A stretch of 64,000 nucleotides of DNA from Sulfobacillus thermosulfidooxidans DSM 9293 (GCF_900176145.1 NZ_FWWY01000001.1:1659819-1723818); one strand, 5' to 3'. Counted from the stretch's first letter, positions 16,937 through 25,786 are shown. Numbers and translations are program-made. The notes: generated from the letters alone by a model not told the origin.

Positions 16937-17882
16937 CAGACTGCGAGTTGAAGATGTCTCTGTTATTATTGTGAACTATAATGGGGAAAAAGTTATTGCT
17001 CAAGCGGTTCAATCCGTTTTGGCTCTTCATCCAAGGCCCCTTGAATGCATTGTGGTCGATAATGGGTCGACCGATCAAAGCCTCAATATTCTTCACCAGT
17101 TCTCCGATCCCCTCTTACGATTGATCTCGTTAAATGAAAACCGTGGTGTTGCAGGAGGGCGTAATGCGGGTGTGGCTATGGCCAGAGGCCGAATTTTGGC
17201 ATTTTTAGATAGTGATGGAGAAGCGACGGAGAGCTGGCTTGCCAAGGCTGTGGAGGTTCTGGTGGAACATCCGCAAGCGGGCGCTGTTGCTCCTTTGGTA
17301 TTGATGAACCAAGGGAAAATCATTAACGGGGCGGGTTCCTTTCTTGATGCTACGGGTCACGGCAGAGATCGTCTTTGGGGAGAGTCTTTGTCTCAATATG
17401 AAAGCACTTTGTTGACCTGGCGTGGACAGCCAGTCGATTATCCGATGGGATGTGGCATGATTATACGCCGTGAGGGGCTCGAGGCTATTTGGCCATTAGA
17501 TGAGACGATGCCCAAATGGCATGACGATACGGAGATCGGAATTCGTATCCGGCAATTAGGGTATCGCGTCATATTTGAACCCTTATCCCGCGTGTTGCAT
17601 CATCCGGGCCATTCTGATCCTAAAGATAGGAGGCAACGCCAACATATGGCCGAAACAGCACGCCTGTTGTTGGTATGGAAATATTATCCTTTGACGACGG
17701 CCATTGCGGTAACGCTGCATTATAGTTTTTTTGCTCTAACCGCTTCCCGATATCATATGTCGTATGCGAAAGATTTATGGAAAACATGGTCGAAATTATG
17801 GGGAGAACGGAAAAAAATTTGGGCAATTCGCCAACAATGGCGAAATAAAGACAATATGGTCGGAAAATCTTTCCTGCCTTGA
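16923..17882 (+). CDS. GT2-family glycosyltransferase
   Basis: Inverting GT-A glycosyltransferase. N-terminal VIIVNYNGEKVIAQAVQSV, LECIVVDNGSTDQSL and NRGVAGGRNAGVA bind the nucleotide sugar; the metal-binding motif is FLDSDGEA. GCGMIIRREGLEAIW and WHDDTEIGIRIRQLGYRV follow, as in rhamnosyltransferase-like members. A hydrophobic stretch near residue 255 may touch the membrane. 319 aa. The ATG lies inside the end of the previous gene with GAGGTGAG upstream, so it is translationally coupled. Last gene of the exporter/glycosyltransferase run. Confidence 0.9.
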   Translation: MENDDRLRVEDVSVIIVNYNGEKVIAQAVQSVLALHPRPLECIVVDNGSTDQSLNILHQFSDPLLRLISLNENRGVAGGRNAGVAMARGRILAFLDSDGEATESWLAKAVEVLVEHPQAGAVAPLVLMNQGKIINGAGSFLDATGHGRDRLWGESLSQYESTLLTWRGQPVDYPMGCGMIIRREGLEAIWPLDETMPKWHDDTEIGIRIRQLGYRVIFEPLSRVLHHPGHSDPKDRRQRQHMAETARLLLVWKYYPLTTAIAVTLHYSFFALTASRYHMSYAKDLWKTWSKLWGERKKIWAIRQQWRNKDNMVGKSFLP

Positions 17883-17924
17883 TGAAGTTTGTTATTATGG
17901 CAGGAGATTTTGTAGAAGGTAAAG

Positions 17925-19163
17925 GTGTCGGTCGTGGAGGACGTGAAAATTCGGCCTGCGTCCCTTACCGTAGGTGACCGGATTCGGAACCTGCGTCTGA
18001 TGCAGGGCCTGTCTGTAGAAGCATTGGCGACCCCAGGGCTTCCCGTTTCCGTGATTGAGTTGATAGAAACCAATCAATGTGTGCCTCCTGACGACTGGAT
18101 CCGGCACTTTGCCCACGTTCTCGGAGTGGACATGAGCGCGTTAATTTGTCCACCAAAGGTTGCCTTAAGGCAAGCGGCACAGGCTTTATGTGAGGCGGGA
18201 CACGACGCCGTTATCAAAGGACGTCATGAGGATGCAGCAGAAATTTTGTCCCAAGCTTATCAGTTTACCCGGGCTTACCACTGGCATGATTTACTCGCTT
18301 CGATCGGTCCCGATTTGTCTCAAGTCCTACAACTAACAGGTCAAGTCTCGCAAGCTGCAGATTTTGGTCTGCATATTTTGTTGTCGCTTCCTGCTCATGT
18401 GGATACCAAAGACCGGCGTCACACATTAATTCGCACAGGTAATGCGCTATATCAAATGAATCATTTTGCCATGGCTGCTGTGCTTTATGACCAAGTGATA
18501 TCTGAAGCCGATGGGGATGAGCGCATTGTTATGAAAATGTTATTAAACACCGGCCTTTGTTATCTCAATATGGGTCAATTTCATCAAGCGTACCACACTT
18601 TTGAACAATGCTGGGATATCGCTAAACAGCTTAATGAACCGTATTGGTTGGCTTGGACACATATTGATCTAGCCGCGTGCGATTTGATGCAACATGAAGC
18701 AATGCCGAGAACCCGAGAGCATTTAGAAAAAGCCGAAGAATTCGCGCTCGCGGCCCATGACCAAGCTGCTTATGCCGCAGTCATTCATGACCGCGGCGAA
18801 TATTATCTTTATCAGAAGCAATGGAAAAAGGCTGAAACGTGTCTTATTGATGCCCTCGGGTATTTGAGAGATGATAGTGCGTCATATGCTTTTATTCTAG
18901 ACGACTTGGCGGAATTATACATTCATCGCCGGTACTGGCGCAAGGCGCAGAAAATTATTCAACGCATGTTAAAGATTTCTCGTTTCATCCACAACGAACG
19001 CATCAAGGGATTGGCCCACCGGCGTCAAATGCAGTGGCACTTATCCCGCCAACAAAAAGATGAGGCCCAAGAATATTTCTACCGTGCGTTGTCCGTTTTT
19101 AATCAGATTGGTCATCAATTAGAGGTTCAACAAACCCTTGCCCTCTGGTCTCAGTCTCCATAA
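17925..19163 (+). CDS. XRE-type regulator with TPR repeats
   Basis: DNA-binding protein of 412 residues. Residues about 14-70 are a helix-turn-helix domain (VGDRIRNLRLMQGLSVEALA). The rest is helical TPR repeats (for example LLNTGLCYLNMGQFHQAYHT and IHDRGEYYLYQKQWKKAE). This is the layout of peptide-sensing RNPP regulators such as PlcR and Rgg, though many such proteins have no known ligand. It lies 42 bases downstream of the polysaccharide genes and could control them. No small secreted peptide gene is seen next to it. Start GTG with AAGG upstream. Confidence 0.85.
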   Translation: MSVVEDVKIRPASLTVGDRIRNLRLMQGLSVEALATPGLPVSVIELIETNQCVPPDDWIRHFAHVLGVDMSALICPPKVALRQAAQALCEAGHDAVIKGRHEDAAEILSQAYQFTRAYHWHDLLASIGPDLSQVLQLTGQVSQAADFGLHILLSLPAHVDTKDRRHTLIRTGNALYQMNHFAMAAVLYDQVISEADGDERIVMKMLLNTGLCYLNMGQFHQAYHTFEQCWDIAKQLNEPYWLAWTHIDLAACDLMQHEAMPRTREHLEKAEEFALAAHDQAAYAAVIHDRGEYYLYQKQWKKAETCLIDALGYLRDDSASYAFILDDLAELYIHRRYWRKAQKIIQRMLKISRFIHNERIKGLAHRRQMQWHLSRQQKDEAQEYFYRALSVFNQIGHQLEVQQTLALWSQSP

Positions 19164-19290
19164 CGTGGATCATATGTCCTTCTTTTTTGCCGCATGCTGT
19201 AAGAATTCTAGCTTTTTATTTATGTGAATAATTCGTTAATTGCCAGATTCCAGATAACCGATGAAAATAATAGGGGGAGGGGGATGATGT

Positions 19291-20229
19291 ATGTCCATTA
19301 TTGATTATGGTCAGGGGATTTATGCCATTGATTTATTTGAGGAAGGAAAACCGTTTCGATCCAGTGCGTATGTGATTAAAGATGATCAGACGGCGTTAAT
19401 TGAGACGGGATCAGCGAGAAGCCATGAGGCATTGCTACAAGGTCTCAAAGAATTGGACCTTAGCCCAGTGGATTTAGATCATATTATTGTGACCCACGTC
19501 CATTTAGATCATGCTGGGGGAGCGGGCCAAATGATGCAAAAAAGTCCACATGCTCTTCTACATGCGCATCCCCGGGCCGCCCGGCACTTAATTGATCCCT
19601 CTAAGCTCGATCAGGGTGCGCGGGCCGTGTATGGGGACCATATGGATGAGATGTTTGGCGCGTTAGTCCCCGTGGACGCAAGCCGGGTCGTCATCGAAGA
19701 CGATGAAGGCACCCTGAATCTTGGAGAGCATACGTTGAGTTTTTACCATACTCCAGGACATGCCAAACATCACATGTGTATTGTCGATGATGTCACACAG
19801 GGAATCTTTAGCGGCGACATGATCGGCATTCGTTACGTACCAGGATATACCGGATGGGACTTTGATTATGGATTTCCTACCACTTCGCCCGTGGATTTTG
19901 ATCCCGACGTGATGCTTCAATCCCTTGACCGGCTGGAAGCGCTCGGTGCGCACCGTATTTATCACACCCATTTTGGAGTGACAGAACCAGCTCAAGAGGC
20001 TTTTGACTTTTCCCGCAAAGGGGTGCACTATATCAACGAGTTGATTAAACAATTGCCGGAGAATCCAAGCTATGAGCTAATCTACCGGGCATTATCCGAA
20101 ATTATTGCCCAAGATTTAAAACGCTTAGGCCATCCGGTAAACAATGTGGATCCCTTAGCTTTGGACATTATGTTGGATAGCCAAGGCATTTTGGTGTACA
20201 TACAGAAGAAAAAGGATGGGAAATTATAG
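19291..20229 (+). CDS. MBL-fold metallohydrolase
   Basis: Metallo-beta-lactamase-fold hydrolase, 312 aa, probably binding two metals. The ligand motif is THVHLDHAGG (His69, His71, Asp73, His74); later ligands fit TPGHAKHH, FSGDM and YHTHFG. The helical C-terminal part resembles the glyoxalase II-like, B1-lactamase-unrelated group. GGGGGAGGGGG lies before the ATG. The small NifX-like gene follows at 15 bases and is probably cotranscribed. The substrate is unknown; persulfide dioxygenase-type chemistry would be tempting in a sulfur oxidiser but is not shown by the sequence. Confidence 0.85.
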   Translation: MSIIDYGQGIYAIDLFEEGKPFRSSAYVIKDDQTALIETGSARSHEALLQGLKELDLSPVDLDHIIVTHVHLDHAGGAGQMMQKSPHALLHAHPRAARHLIDPSKLDQGARAVYGDHMDEMFGALVPVDASRVVIEDDEGTLNLGEHTLSFYHTPGHAKHHMCIVDDVTQGIFSGDMIGIRYVPGYTGWDFDYGFPTTSPVDFDPDVMLQSLDRLEALGAHRIYHTHFGVTEPAQEAFDFSRKGVHYINELIKQLPENPSYELIYRALSEIIAQDLKRLGHPVNNVDPLALDIMLDSQGILVYIQKKKDGKL

Positions 20230-20244
20230 AAAGAGGTGATTAGG

Positions 20245-20583
20245 ATGGCACATATCATTTGTATTCCGGTTGATGAGACCGGTCAGGTAGAACCTCGGTG
20301 GGGACGTGCTCCTCGGGTGGCACTAGCGACTATTGAAAATCATCAAATCACGAACTGGGAAGAATTCGATGTCCACTGGGATACGTTACATGATCAAGAC
20401 GGTGAAGGTCGGCATCACGCACGGATTGCGAAATTCCTGATGGATCACCATGTGAGTGATGTGGCCGCGAGCCATATGGGTCCCGGTATGTCACGCATGT
20501 TGGAATCCATGCGACTGCACACCTATTTAGGCGTCGAAGGCAACGCGCGACAAGTCGTTGAGCGGCTGGCTCAAGAACTGTAA
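20245..20583 (+). CDS. NifX/NifB-like dinitrogenase cofactor-binding superfamily protein
   Basis: Small protein of 112 residues with the RNase H-like fold of the dinitrogenase iron-molybdenum cofactor family: HIICIPVDETGQVEPRWGRA, then a central HHARIAKFLMDHHVSDVAA and MGPGMSRMLESM with the usual GxGM loop. Members outside nitrogen fixation bind or shuttle metal clusters, and no nif genes are near. The ATG at 20245 is preferred because GAGGTG lies six bases upstream and overlaps the alternative GTG at 20236. Confidence 0.8.
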   Translation: MAHIICIPVDETGQVEPRWGRAPRVALATIENHQITNWEEFDVHWDTLHDQDGEGRHHARIAKFLMDHHVSDVAASHMGPGMSRMLESMRLHTYLGVEGNARQVVERLAQEL

Positions 20584-20639
20584 GCGTCACAATTCTCTGG
20601 GACGTCCGAGGGAACTAATAAAGGAGTTCAAATGACTAA

Positions 20640-21482
20640 ATGAAACATGTGATTATTGGAGCCTCGGGTCAAGTGGGGACGTACCTCTATCAAAAATTAG
20701 ATCAGGTTAGGGAAGACGTTATAGGCACCTATTATCGTCATCCCCATTCGGGTTACGTATCATTAGATATGCGTGATAAAGAGGCTGTTAAGTCCCTGCT
20801 GTCCGCTGTTAAGCCGGATGTTGTGTGGATTCCTGCCGCTATGGCGAATGTGGACTTCTGTGAAGACAATCCTGAGTTGAGCTACGAACAAAATGTTCGT
20901 GCTCCTGAGATGGTGGCTGAACTGGCGTCAAAACAGGGCGCCCGTCTTGTCTTTTTTTCTACGGACTACGTTTTTGACGGGGTGAATGGACCGTATCAAG
21001 AAAAGGACCCCGTGCATCCCATTCAGGTCTATGGTCAGCACAAGGTGGAGATGGAACAGTACTTGTTGACGCACGTACCGCATAGCCTTATTATCCGGCC
21101 AGCTTGGATTTACAGCCGCGATGATAATGCCAGAAATTTTGTCTACCGGGTGTTATCTGAACTGAAAATGGGACGTTCTGTTAAAGCGGTGACAGATCAA
21201 TGGAATACACCGACTCCTAGTGATGGCTTAGTGAATATGGCATGGAAAGCACTGCAAGACGGATTTGAAGGCATTTTACATATTGTCGGGCCTGAGCGCT
21301 TAACGCGATATGAGTTGACTCAGCGCATTGCCAAGGCCTTTGGCTATTCTCCAGATTTAGTGGAACCCGTGAGCACCGAATCGTTTCAGTTGCCAGCGAA
21401 GAGACCGCTTAATGGGGGCTTGATCACACAATATCCTTCTTATCGCTTAGTCGCGGGCCGCGATTTTGAGCCGTTGTTCTAG
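20640..21482 (+). CDS. dTDP-4-dehydrorhamnose reductase-like (RmlD) protein
   Basis: NAD(P)-binding reductase of the RmlD family, 280 aa. IIGASGQVGTYLY is the cofactor motif, followed by VVWIPAAMANVDFCEDNP, FFSTDYVFDGVNGPYQE with the catalytic serine/threonine, and the YxxxK pair in VYGQHKVEME. In the rhamnose pathway it makes dTDP-L-rhamnose; no rmlA, rmlB or rmlC is nearby, so the substrate is uncertain. A four-codon reading unit (ATG ACT AAA TGA at 20632-20643) uses the best ribosome site, AAGGAG, and overlaps the real ATG, so translation may start by reinitiation. Confidence 0.83.
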   Translation: MKHVIIGASGQVGTYLYQKLDQVREDVIGTYYRHPHSGYVSLDMRDKEAVKSLLSAVKPDVVWIPAAMANVDFCEDNPELSYEQNVRAPEMVAELASKQGARLVFFSTDYVFDGVNGPYQEKDPVHPIQVYGQHKVEMEQYLLTHVPHSLIIRPAWIYSRDDNARNFVYRVLSELKMGRSVKAVTDQWNTPTPSDGLVNMAWKALQDGFEGILHIVGPERLTRYELTQRIAKAFGYSPDLVEPVSTESFQLPAKRPLNGGLITQYPSYRLVAGRDFEPLF

Positions 21483-21502
21483 CTCTTTTTAAAAAACAAA
21501 AT

Positions 21503-21531
21503 ATCCCGCTCAGACGTGATCTGAGCGGGAT
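21503..21531. terminator. Strong hairpin terminator
   Basis: Perfect 12-bp stem ATCCCGCTCAGA / TCTGAGCGGGAT with loop CGTGA. The minus-strand side runs into a T-rich stretch (complement of AAAAAACAAAAT), so it ends the flagellin remnant; it can also stop the rightward RmlD-like gene. Confidence 0.85.
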
Positions 21532-21545
21532 GTTGTCGTAATGCC

Positions 21546-22010
21546 TTAGCCGAGTAATTTCAAAACGAGTCCGGGGAGCTGGTTAGCTGAAGCCAGAGCC
21601 TGGAGTCCCGTTTGTTGCAGAATTTGTTCTCGTGAAAAATTACTCATGACCTGCGACATATTGGCGTCCATAATTGTTGATTTAGCCGCCTGCAAATTGG
21701 TATTTTCTGTGTTCAGATTCTGAATCGTGTAATTCAATTGGTCTTACTGTGCACCAATTTGGCCTTGCGCATTTGTCAACATGGATAGCGCATTATTTGC
21801 GAGGGTTATAGCCTTCTGAGCATTGGTTGTTCCTACAACGTTGATATTAGAAAGACCCAAACTTAAACTCGTAAAGGAACCAAGATGAGTTTGAATTTGG
21901 TTAGCTGCATTGTTATTGGGACCACGTTGGAACGTTAATGGTCAGTGGTGGCACCTGTACCAAAGTTAATAGTGTTCGAAGTTGAACCGCTTATGACTGT
22001 TGCATCAACG
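21546..22010 (-). pseudogene. Broken flagellin gene (C-terminal half)
   Basis: Minus-strand sequence translates into flagellin-like segments: LTFQRGPNNNAANQIQTHLG, NAQKAITLANNALSML, then LNYTIQNLNTENTNLQAAKS and FSREQILQQTGLQALASANQ, the conserved C-terminal D0/D1 helix. It is broken by at least one nonsense codon (TAA, 21743-21745, where the family has Gln, a single C-to-T change) and by a frame change near 21940 close to another stop. The N-terminal domain is absent. No flagellar neighbours exist. The intact last 63 codons end just before a strong terminator, so the loss may be recent. Confidence 0.8.
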
Positions 22011-22197
22011 TTGACTATACAGGATGCTTCCGCCGCGTTGGTCGAAGTCGCCGTTCGCAAGCGTAGCATTGTCGATGCTGATTCCAAGGATTCGCAAGCG
22101 ACTTGATAAAGGTTGTTGTTCTATTAAGCACGCCGACCAACCATAACTGCGATGTATAACGAATGCTAGCACGAGTAAAAGAAGAACGCCATCCTGT

Positions 22198-23163
22198 TTA
22201 AAAATCCTTGAGGAGATCATGGGGCAAGATCACATGAGGATGGAGCAGATGGATTAATTCTGCCAATCCCATGGCAATGGCGGGTGAGGGTTCATCAATA
22301 TAAGACGGCTCGGGCATGGCCAGAATATGATTGTCTTTAACTGCCCGAACATGGGAAAATCCCGGTAAAGTGGCAATAACATGGGCTGTCGCATCAGTCG
22401 GATCATAAATGATGTCCTCAGGATTGGCCTTGACAATTTGCTTCGGTGTGAGTACAGGATAGGCCGTGTGAGCAAATTGATCAGCAATATTCTTCCCTCC
22501 GGCCATTGTAATGAGATTGTTCAAATAGCTATTGGGCCCCGCAGAATATAGCTGTCCTAAATCCAAAAAGACTGTAGGAGTATGATGGGTATTTTTGCGC
22601 ACAAGGTGCTGAAGAGTCGTTAATTCGGTTTTTAACTGGGAAATCAACGTTTTGGCTTGTTGTGTTCTCCCAGTGGCTATTCCAACAATTTGGATATCGT
22701 GATACACGCCGTTTATATTTTGCGGGCTTAAAATGATAACCGGAATGTGAAAGTGTTGAAGGGCGGATAGTCCTTTAATGCCGGGGATTGCGAGCACCAA
22801 ATTGGGCTTCGTCGCCACGATTTGCTTGATATTGATGGAGGGGAAAGACGAACCTATATTATGGAGTCCTTTCAATTCGCTTTCCCATGGAGGCGGCGCA
22901 TACTCAAATGTCATGGTGTCAGTTCCCACAATCTCGTTTTTGAGTCCCAAATCTAAAGCAATTTCGGTATTACTAGGCGCAATGGTGACGATGCGGGTAG
23001 CCTTATGCGTGAGAATGACGGTGCGTCCGGTATCATCCGTTATCGTAATCGTATGGATTTTGGCCGCCTTGGCGTGGGTTACAGTTTGTCCACAGCCCGC
23101 CAAGAGACTAAGGCTAAGACCGAGCCCGAATAGCTTTAGGGCTCTTGCAAAACGGTTCAACAT
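22198..23163 (-). CDS. BtuF/FepB-type ABC substrate-binding lipoprotein
   Basis: Extracellular binding protein for an iron-siderophore or cobalamin-type ABC importer. The chosen ATG at 23163 has AAGGAG upstream and gives 321 residues with a lipoprotein signal ending LSLLAGCGQ. Then come TDDTGRTVILTHKATRIVTI and IAPSNTEIALDLGLKNEIVG, typical of the periplasmic-binding fold II group, followed by a long connecting helix and AGGKNIADQFA. No permease or ATPase lies beside it, so it is an orphan that must pair with a transporter elsewhere. A longer frame to 23319 lacks a ribosome site. Confidence 0.87.
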   Translation of the reverse strand: MLNRFARALKLFGLGLSLSLLAGCGQTVTHAKAAKIHTITITDDTGRTVILTHKATRIVTIAPSNTEIALDLGLKNEIVGTDTMTFEYAPPPWESELKGLHNIGSSFPSINIKQIVATKPNLVLAIPGIKGLSALQHFHIPVIILSPQNINGVYHDIQIVGIATGRTQQAKTLISQLKTELTTLQHLVRKNTHHTPTVFLDLGQLYSAGPNSYLNNLITMAGGKNIADQFAHTAYPVLTPKQIVKANPEDIIYDPTDATAHVIATLPGFSHVRAVKDNHILAMPEPSYIDEPSPAIAMGLAELIHLLHPHVILPHDLLKDF

Positions 23164-23364
23164 GTTTCTCCTTTTAGACTGATTACTCTTGATGAAATTA
23201 CACAATGTTTCCGTCCAGGACCTTTGCCATAATGAGAGTGTATGATGATGTGCTCTCATTGACAAGGAAAAAAGTCGGTTAGGACTCAATTTGTAAATTT
23301 CGGGAATATTGTAGAACAAGTGGAGGCATTTTCCAAACGAGGCACATCTAAGGAGGTTGTAACG

Positions 23365-23661
23365 ATGGATTATCCTAAAGACATCGACGACTTTACTGAA
23401 CGCGTATTGTGGTCCTTATGGTATCGGCGCCGAGCAGTGACGGTCGGGACCATCTGTGGGGATGCCCGTCTCGAACCCCACATTGTTACCCCGATTCTTG
23501 AACGCTTGGCAGCGAAAAAATGGATTGAAGTGTATCACACCGCGGGACAGCCTTCTTTATATTTTTGGGCACGGCCTAAAGATCAGGACATGATTAAAAC
23601 AGCGGAATTAATGCACCGCTTGCTTTGGGATCTGCCTTTAAACCATCATGATGTACTATAG
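23365..23661 (+). CDS. Small winged-helix-like protein, unknown function
   Basis: 98 residues from an ATG preceded by AAGGAGG at the right distance. The middle (VGTICGDARLEPHIVTPILE, then a short beta part VYHTAGQPSLYFWAR) looks like a winged-helix fold, where one helix precedes a recognition helix and wing. It is transcribed away from the BtuF-like gene, so it may regulate it, but this is not shown. No family recognised with confidence. Confidence 0.6.
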   Translation: MDYPKDIDDFTERVLWSLWYRRRAVTVGTICGDARLEPHIVTPILERLAAKKWIEVYHTAGQPSLYFWARPKDQDMIKTAELMHRLLWDLPLNHHDVL

Positions 23662-23700
23662 AGGACCCATTATAAATAAGAGTGGGGTCCATGGTGGTGG

Positions 23701-24342
23701 TTAATCTAAGTCACATCCTTCTTCTCGAGCATTACACAGCGGGGAGAAAATGAGGACCCAGCGTCCGTTATCAAACCACCGCAGCAGCAATTGCCCGGTA
23801 TTCGGTACCCAAATATGACGGGCAGCGGGTCCATGGGCGTCTAAAATGACGAGCAGGGCCCCTTTAATACAATCGGCGTGGGTTGCTGCTACGGTTAAGG
23901 TGCTGGGCTCACAGGTTTGAAGGAACTGCGAGAGCGCGGTCAGCACACGCTGGCCCACGGTCATGATACTTTCTCCGCCTGGAGGGGGATTGCTCTCGGG
24001 ATCTTGTCGCCAGGCCTGGAAAGCCGGTGAATTGGCGTTTTCCAAATCTTTCAGTCGGTGACCATCCCACTGTCCTAAATCAACTTCTGCCAAGTCTTCC
24101 AAGACGACGGGATCAATGTGAAGTATTCGTGCCAAGGGTGCAATGGTTTGCCTGGCGCGTAACAAAGGGCTTGTGACAATATAGCGAACGGGCGCATTGA
24201 GCAATTGTCGTGCGAGTCGCTCAGCCTCTAGAGAACCAGAGGCGGTCAAAGGCGGGTCCCATGTGCGGCATGCAAAGCGACCTGCTGCATTCGCTTCACT
24301 TTCACCATGCCGGACCAATAATACATCAGCGTATGCGGGCAA
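23701..24342 (-). CDS. Histidine-phosphatase (phosphoglycerate mutase-like) protein
   Basis: 213-residue member of the histidine phosphatase clan. The phosphate-accepting His is in LLVRHGESEANAAGRF (His12), the helper arginine in TSPLLRARQT and the second catalytic His in VAATHADCIKG. The set resembles broad-specificity phosphatases (GpmB, CobC-like) rather than glycolytic mutase. The start is TTG at 24342 with AGGAGG seven bases upstream. Substrate unknown. Confidence 0.87.
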   Translation of the reverse strand: MPAYADVLLVRHGESEANAAGRFACRTWDPPLTASGSLEAERLARQLLNAPVRYIVTSPLLRARQTIAPLARILHIDPVVLEDLAEVDLGQWDGHRLKDLENANSPAFQAWRQDPESNPPPGGESIMTVGQRVLTALSQFLQTCEPSTLTVAATHADCIKGALLVILDAHGPAARHIWVPNTGQLLLRWFDNGRWVLIFSPLCNAREEGCDLD

Positions 24343-24549
24343 CAGAAAACCTCCTGTGAGAAATAATTGAGAACAATGGACTAGGCGCTATTTATCTTAC
24401 TGAAATTCCGAAGTCATGGGGAGAATTTATTGCGCCCGCGCAAATTTGTCAATGATATACAAAATTGCCCTGAACACCGAACTCATGTTAGGCTGAAAAG
24501 GAACACTCACAGTCCTTTGTACATATAGTACGCTAGGGCTTAGTGGAAT

Positions 24550-24672
24550 CAATTGAATTAATCGCCAAATCGTGTGCAAACACGAACGGGGGACCCAATT
24601 TTCGGGGCGTACGTAAGGGGGCAGCTTTCCGCCCTAGCCCGTCAGCTTACCTCGTCGGCATGGAAAGCTTGG
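24550..24672 (+). ncRNA. ydaO/yuaA-type (cyclic di-AMP) riboswitch
   Basis: The leader shows the conserved core of the ydaO class in order: CGCCAAATCG near 24563, a short hairpin (CGTGTGCAAACACG), GGGGGACCCA, GGGGC, and then CCTAGCCCGTCAGCTTACC and CTCGTCGGC ending at 24659. GGGGC can pair with GCCC(G), and the first GCC with the last GGC, as in known members. A TATAGT box near 24526 could serve as promoter. It is followed by an intrinsic terminator, so cyclic di-AMP binding most likely turns the gene off. It precedes the NitT/TauT permease. Confidence 0.82.
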
Positions 24673-24680
24673 ACAGTTGC

Positions 24681-24702
24681 CCGGGCTTGTCCCGGTTTTT
24701 TT
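24681..24702 (+). terminator. Terminator of the riboswitch
   Basis: CCGGG-CTTGT-CCCGG followed by seven T residues, only some 20 bases after the riboswitch core and about 65 bases before the permease start. It is the likely expression platform. Confidence 0.85.
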
Positions 24703-24766
24703 ATCGATTTGGTGATTTTTCGATTGATAGGAGATGAGAAGCTCAGTTTTTAAGGAGGTACGCTTT

Positions 24767-25621
24767 ATGGGTTATTCATGGGTGACGCCTGATGAGGAAC
24801 AGAAAAATGTCGTGGTGAATCAAAATCCAGAAGCCATGACGTGGGCGATGCAAAAAAAACCATATAAAGGTTATGTTCCCTGGTTAGTGGCTGTCATGGT
24901 CATTTTGGTATGGTGGTTAATTTCCGCTCTTCACTGGGTTTCATCCACAGCGCTCCCCTCGCCCGGCTCTGTCTTTCATGATTTCATTTCGGTTGCCACA
25001 ATCGGTTATAGCGGTGTTCCCTTATTAACGAGCACTTTATATAGCCTGGGGCGGATTACTGCAGGATTTTTAGCGGCCGTTGTTGTTGGGATTCCCATTG
25101 GATTTTGGATGGCGTCTTCAGACTGGGTATTTTTAGCCATTGACCCGTTATTACAATTCCTGCGTCCTATTCCCCCGCTTGCCTATATTCCTGTGATGAT
25201 TGTCTGGTTTGGCATTGGTGAAACCTCGAAAGTGATCCTGATTTTTTTCTGCACGATCCCCATTATCATCATTAGCGCCATGAGCGGTGTGAAAAGTGCT
25301 CAAGAGACCCGCATCCGGGCAGCCCAATGCCTTGGAGCCAACAAAAGACAGCTGTTCCGCTATGTGATTTTGCCATCGGCACTCCCGGAAATTTTTACGG
25401 GTATGCGTGTCGGCATCGGGATTGCGTGGACCTGTCTTGTCGCTGCCGAAATGATTGCAGCGTCCAAGGGACTGGGCTGGATGATTGAATCGGCAGGTAA
25501 TGAGCTGCAAATCGGGGTGGTTTTTGTTGGCATTGTTATCATTGGTCTTCTCGGTTACGGGATGGAACTCGTTATCCGCCGTATTGAACACCGAGTCACA
25601 CCGTGGAAAGGGAAAGCATAA
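24767..25621 (+). CDS. NitT/TauT-family ABC transporter permease
   Basis: Inner-membrane subunit of an importer of the nitrate/sulfonate/taurine class, 284 aa. Six hydrophobic helices are visible and the EAA loop reads EAA-like ETRIRAAQCLGANKRQLFRY with downstream LPSALPEIFTGMRVGIGIAW. The ATG at 24767 has AAGGAGG eight bases upstream. It is the first gene after the riboswitch. The binding protein and the ATPase follow in the same direction, so all three likely form one importer. The substrate cannot be read from the permease. Confidence 0.9.
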   Translation: MGYSWVTPDEEQKNVVVNQNPEAMTWAMQKKPYKGYVPWLVAVMVILVWWLISALHWVSSTALPSPGSVFHDFISVATIGYSGVPLLTSTLYSLGRITAGFLAAVVVGIPIGFWMASSDWVFLAIDPLLQFLRPIPPLAYIPVMIVWFGIGETSKVILIFFCTIPIIIISAMSGVKSAQETRIRAAQCLGANKRQLFRYVILPSALPEIFTGMRVGIGIAWTCLVAAEMIAASKGLGWMIESAGNELQIGVVFVGIVIIGLLGYGMELVIRRIEHRVTPWKGKA

Positions 25622-25774
25622 AGATTAAGGATTGTTGTCTTAAACAAGGCATGGCCTGCCATGGCTTTAAATCGCCACGCTTGTAGATCTTATGCCACCT
25701 TTCTCCCTGAGAAAGGATAACGTGACGGTTTTACCCTTACTGAAGCAGGCGTCTACTGCCGTAATGATGACGAC

Positions 25775-25786
25775 TTAGGCGCCTAA
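25775..25786. promoter_or_regulatory. 12-bp perfect palindrome before the binding-protein gene
   Basis: TTAGGCGCCTAA is a perfect palindrome 32 bases before the GTG of the binding protein. The 195-base gap also has CCTTTCTC-CCT-GAGAAAGG (25692-25712 region) and CATGGC-CT-GCCATG. It may be a regulator site or RNA structures that set the ratio between the permease and the binding protein. Confidence 0.4.

Noticed and set aside
20236-20584. Two-element nitrogen fixation signal
   Set aside because: The NifX-like protein occurs in many non-fixing bacteria, and no nifHDK, nifB or nifE/N genes are in the window.
24543-24737. 64-codon open frame upstream of the NitT/TauT permease
   Set aside because: It covers the riboswitch and its terminator; the conserved bases are explained by RNA structure and there is no ribosome site.
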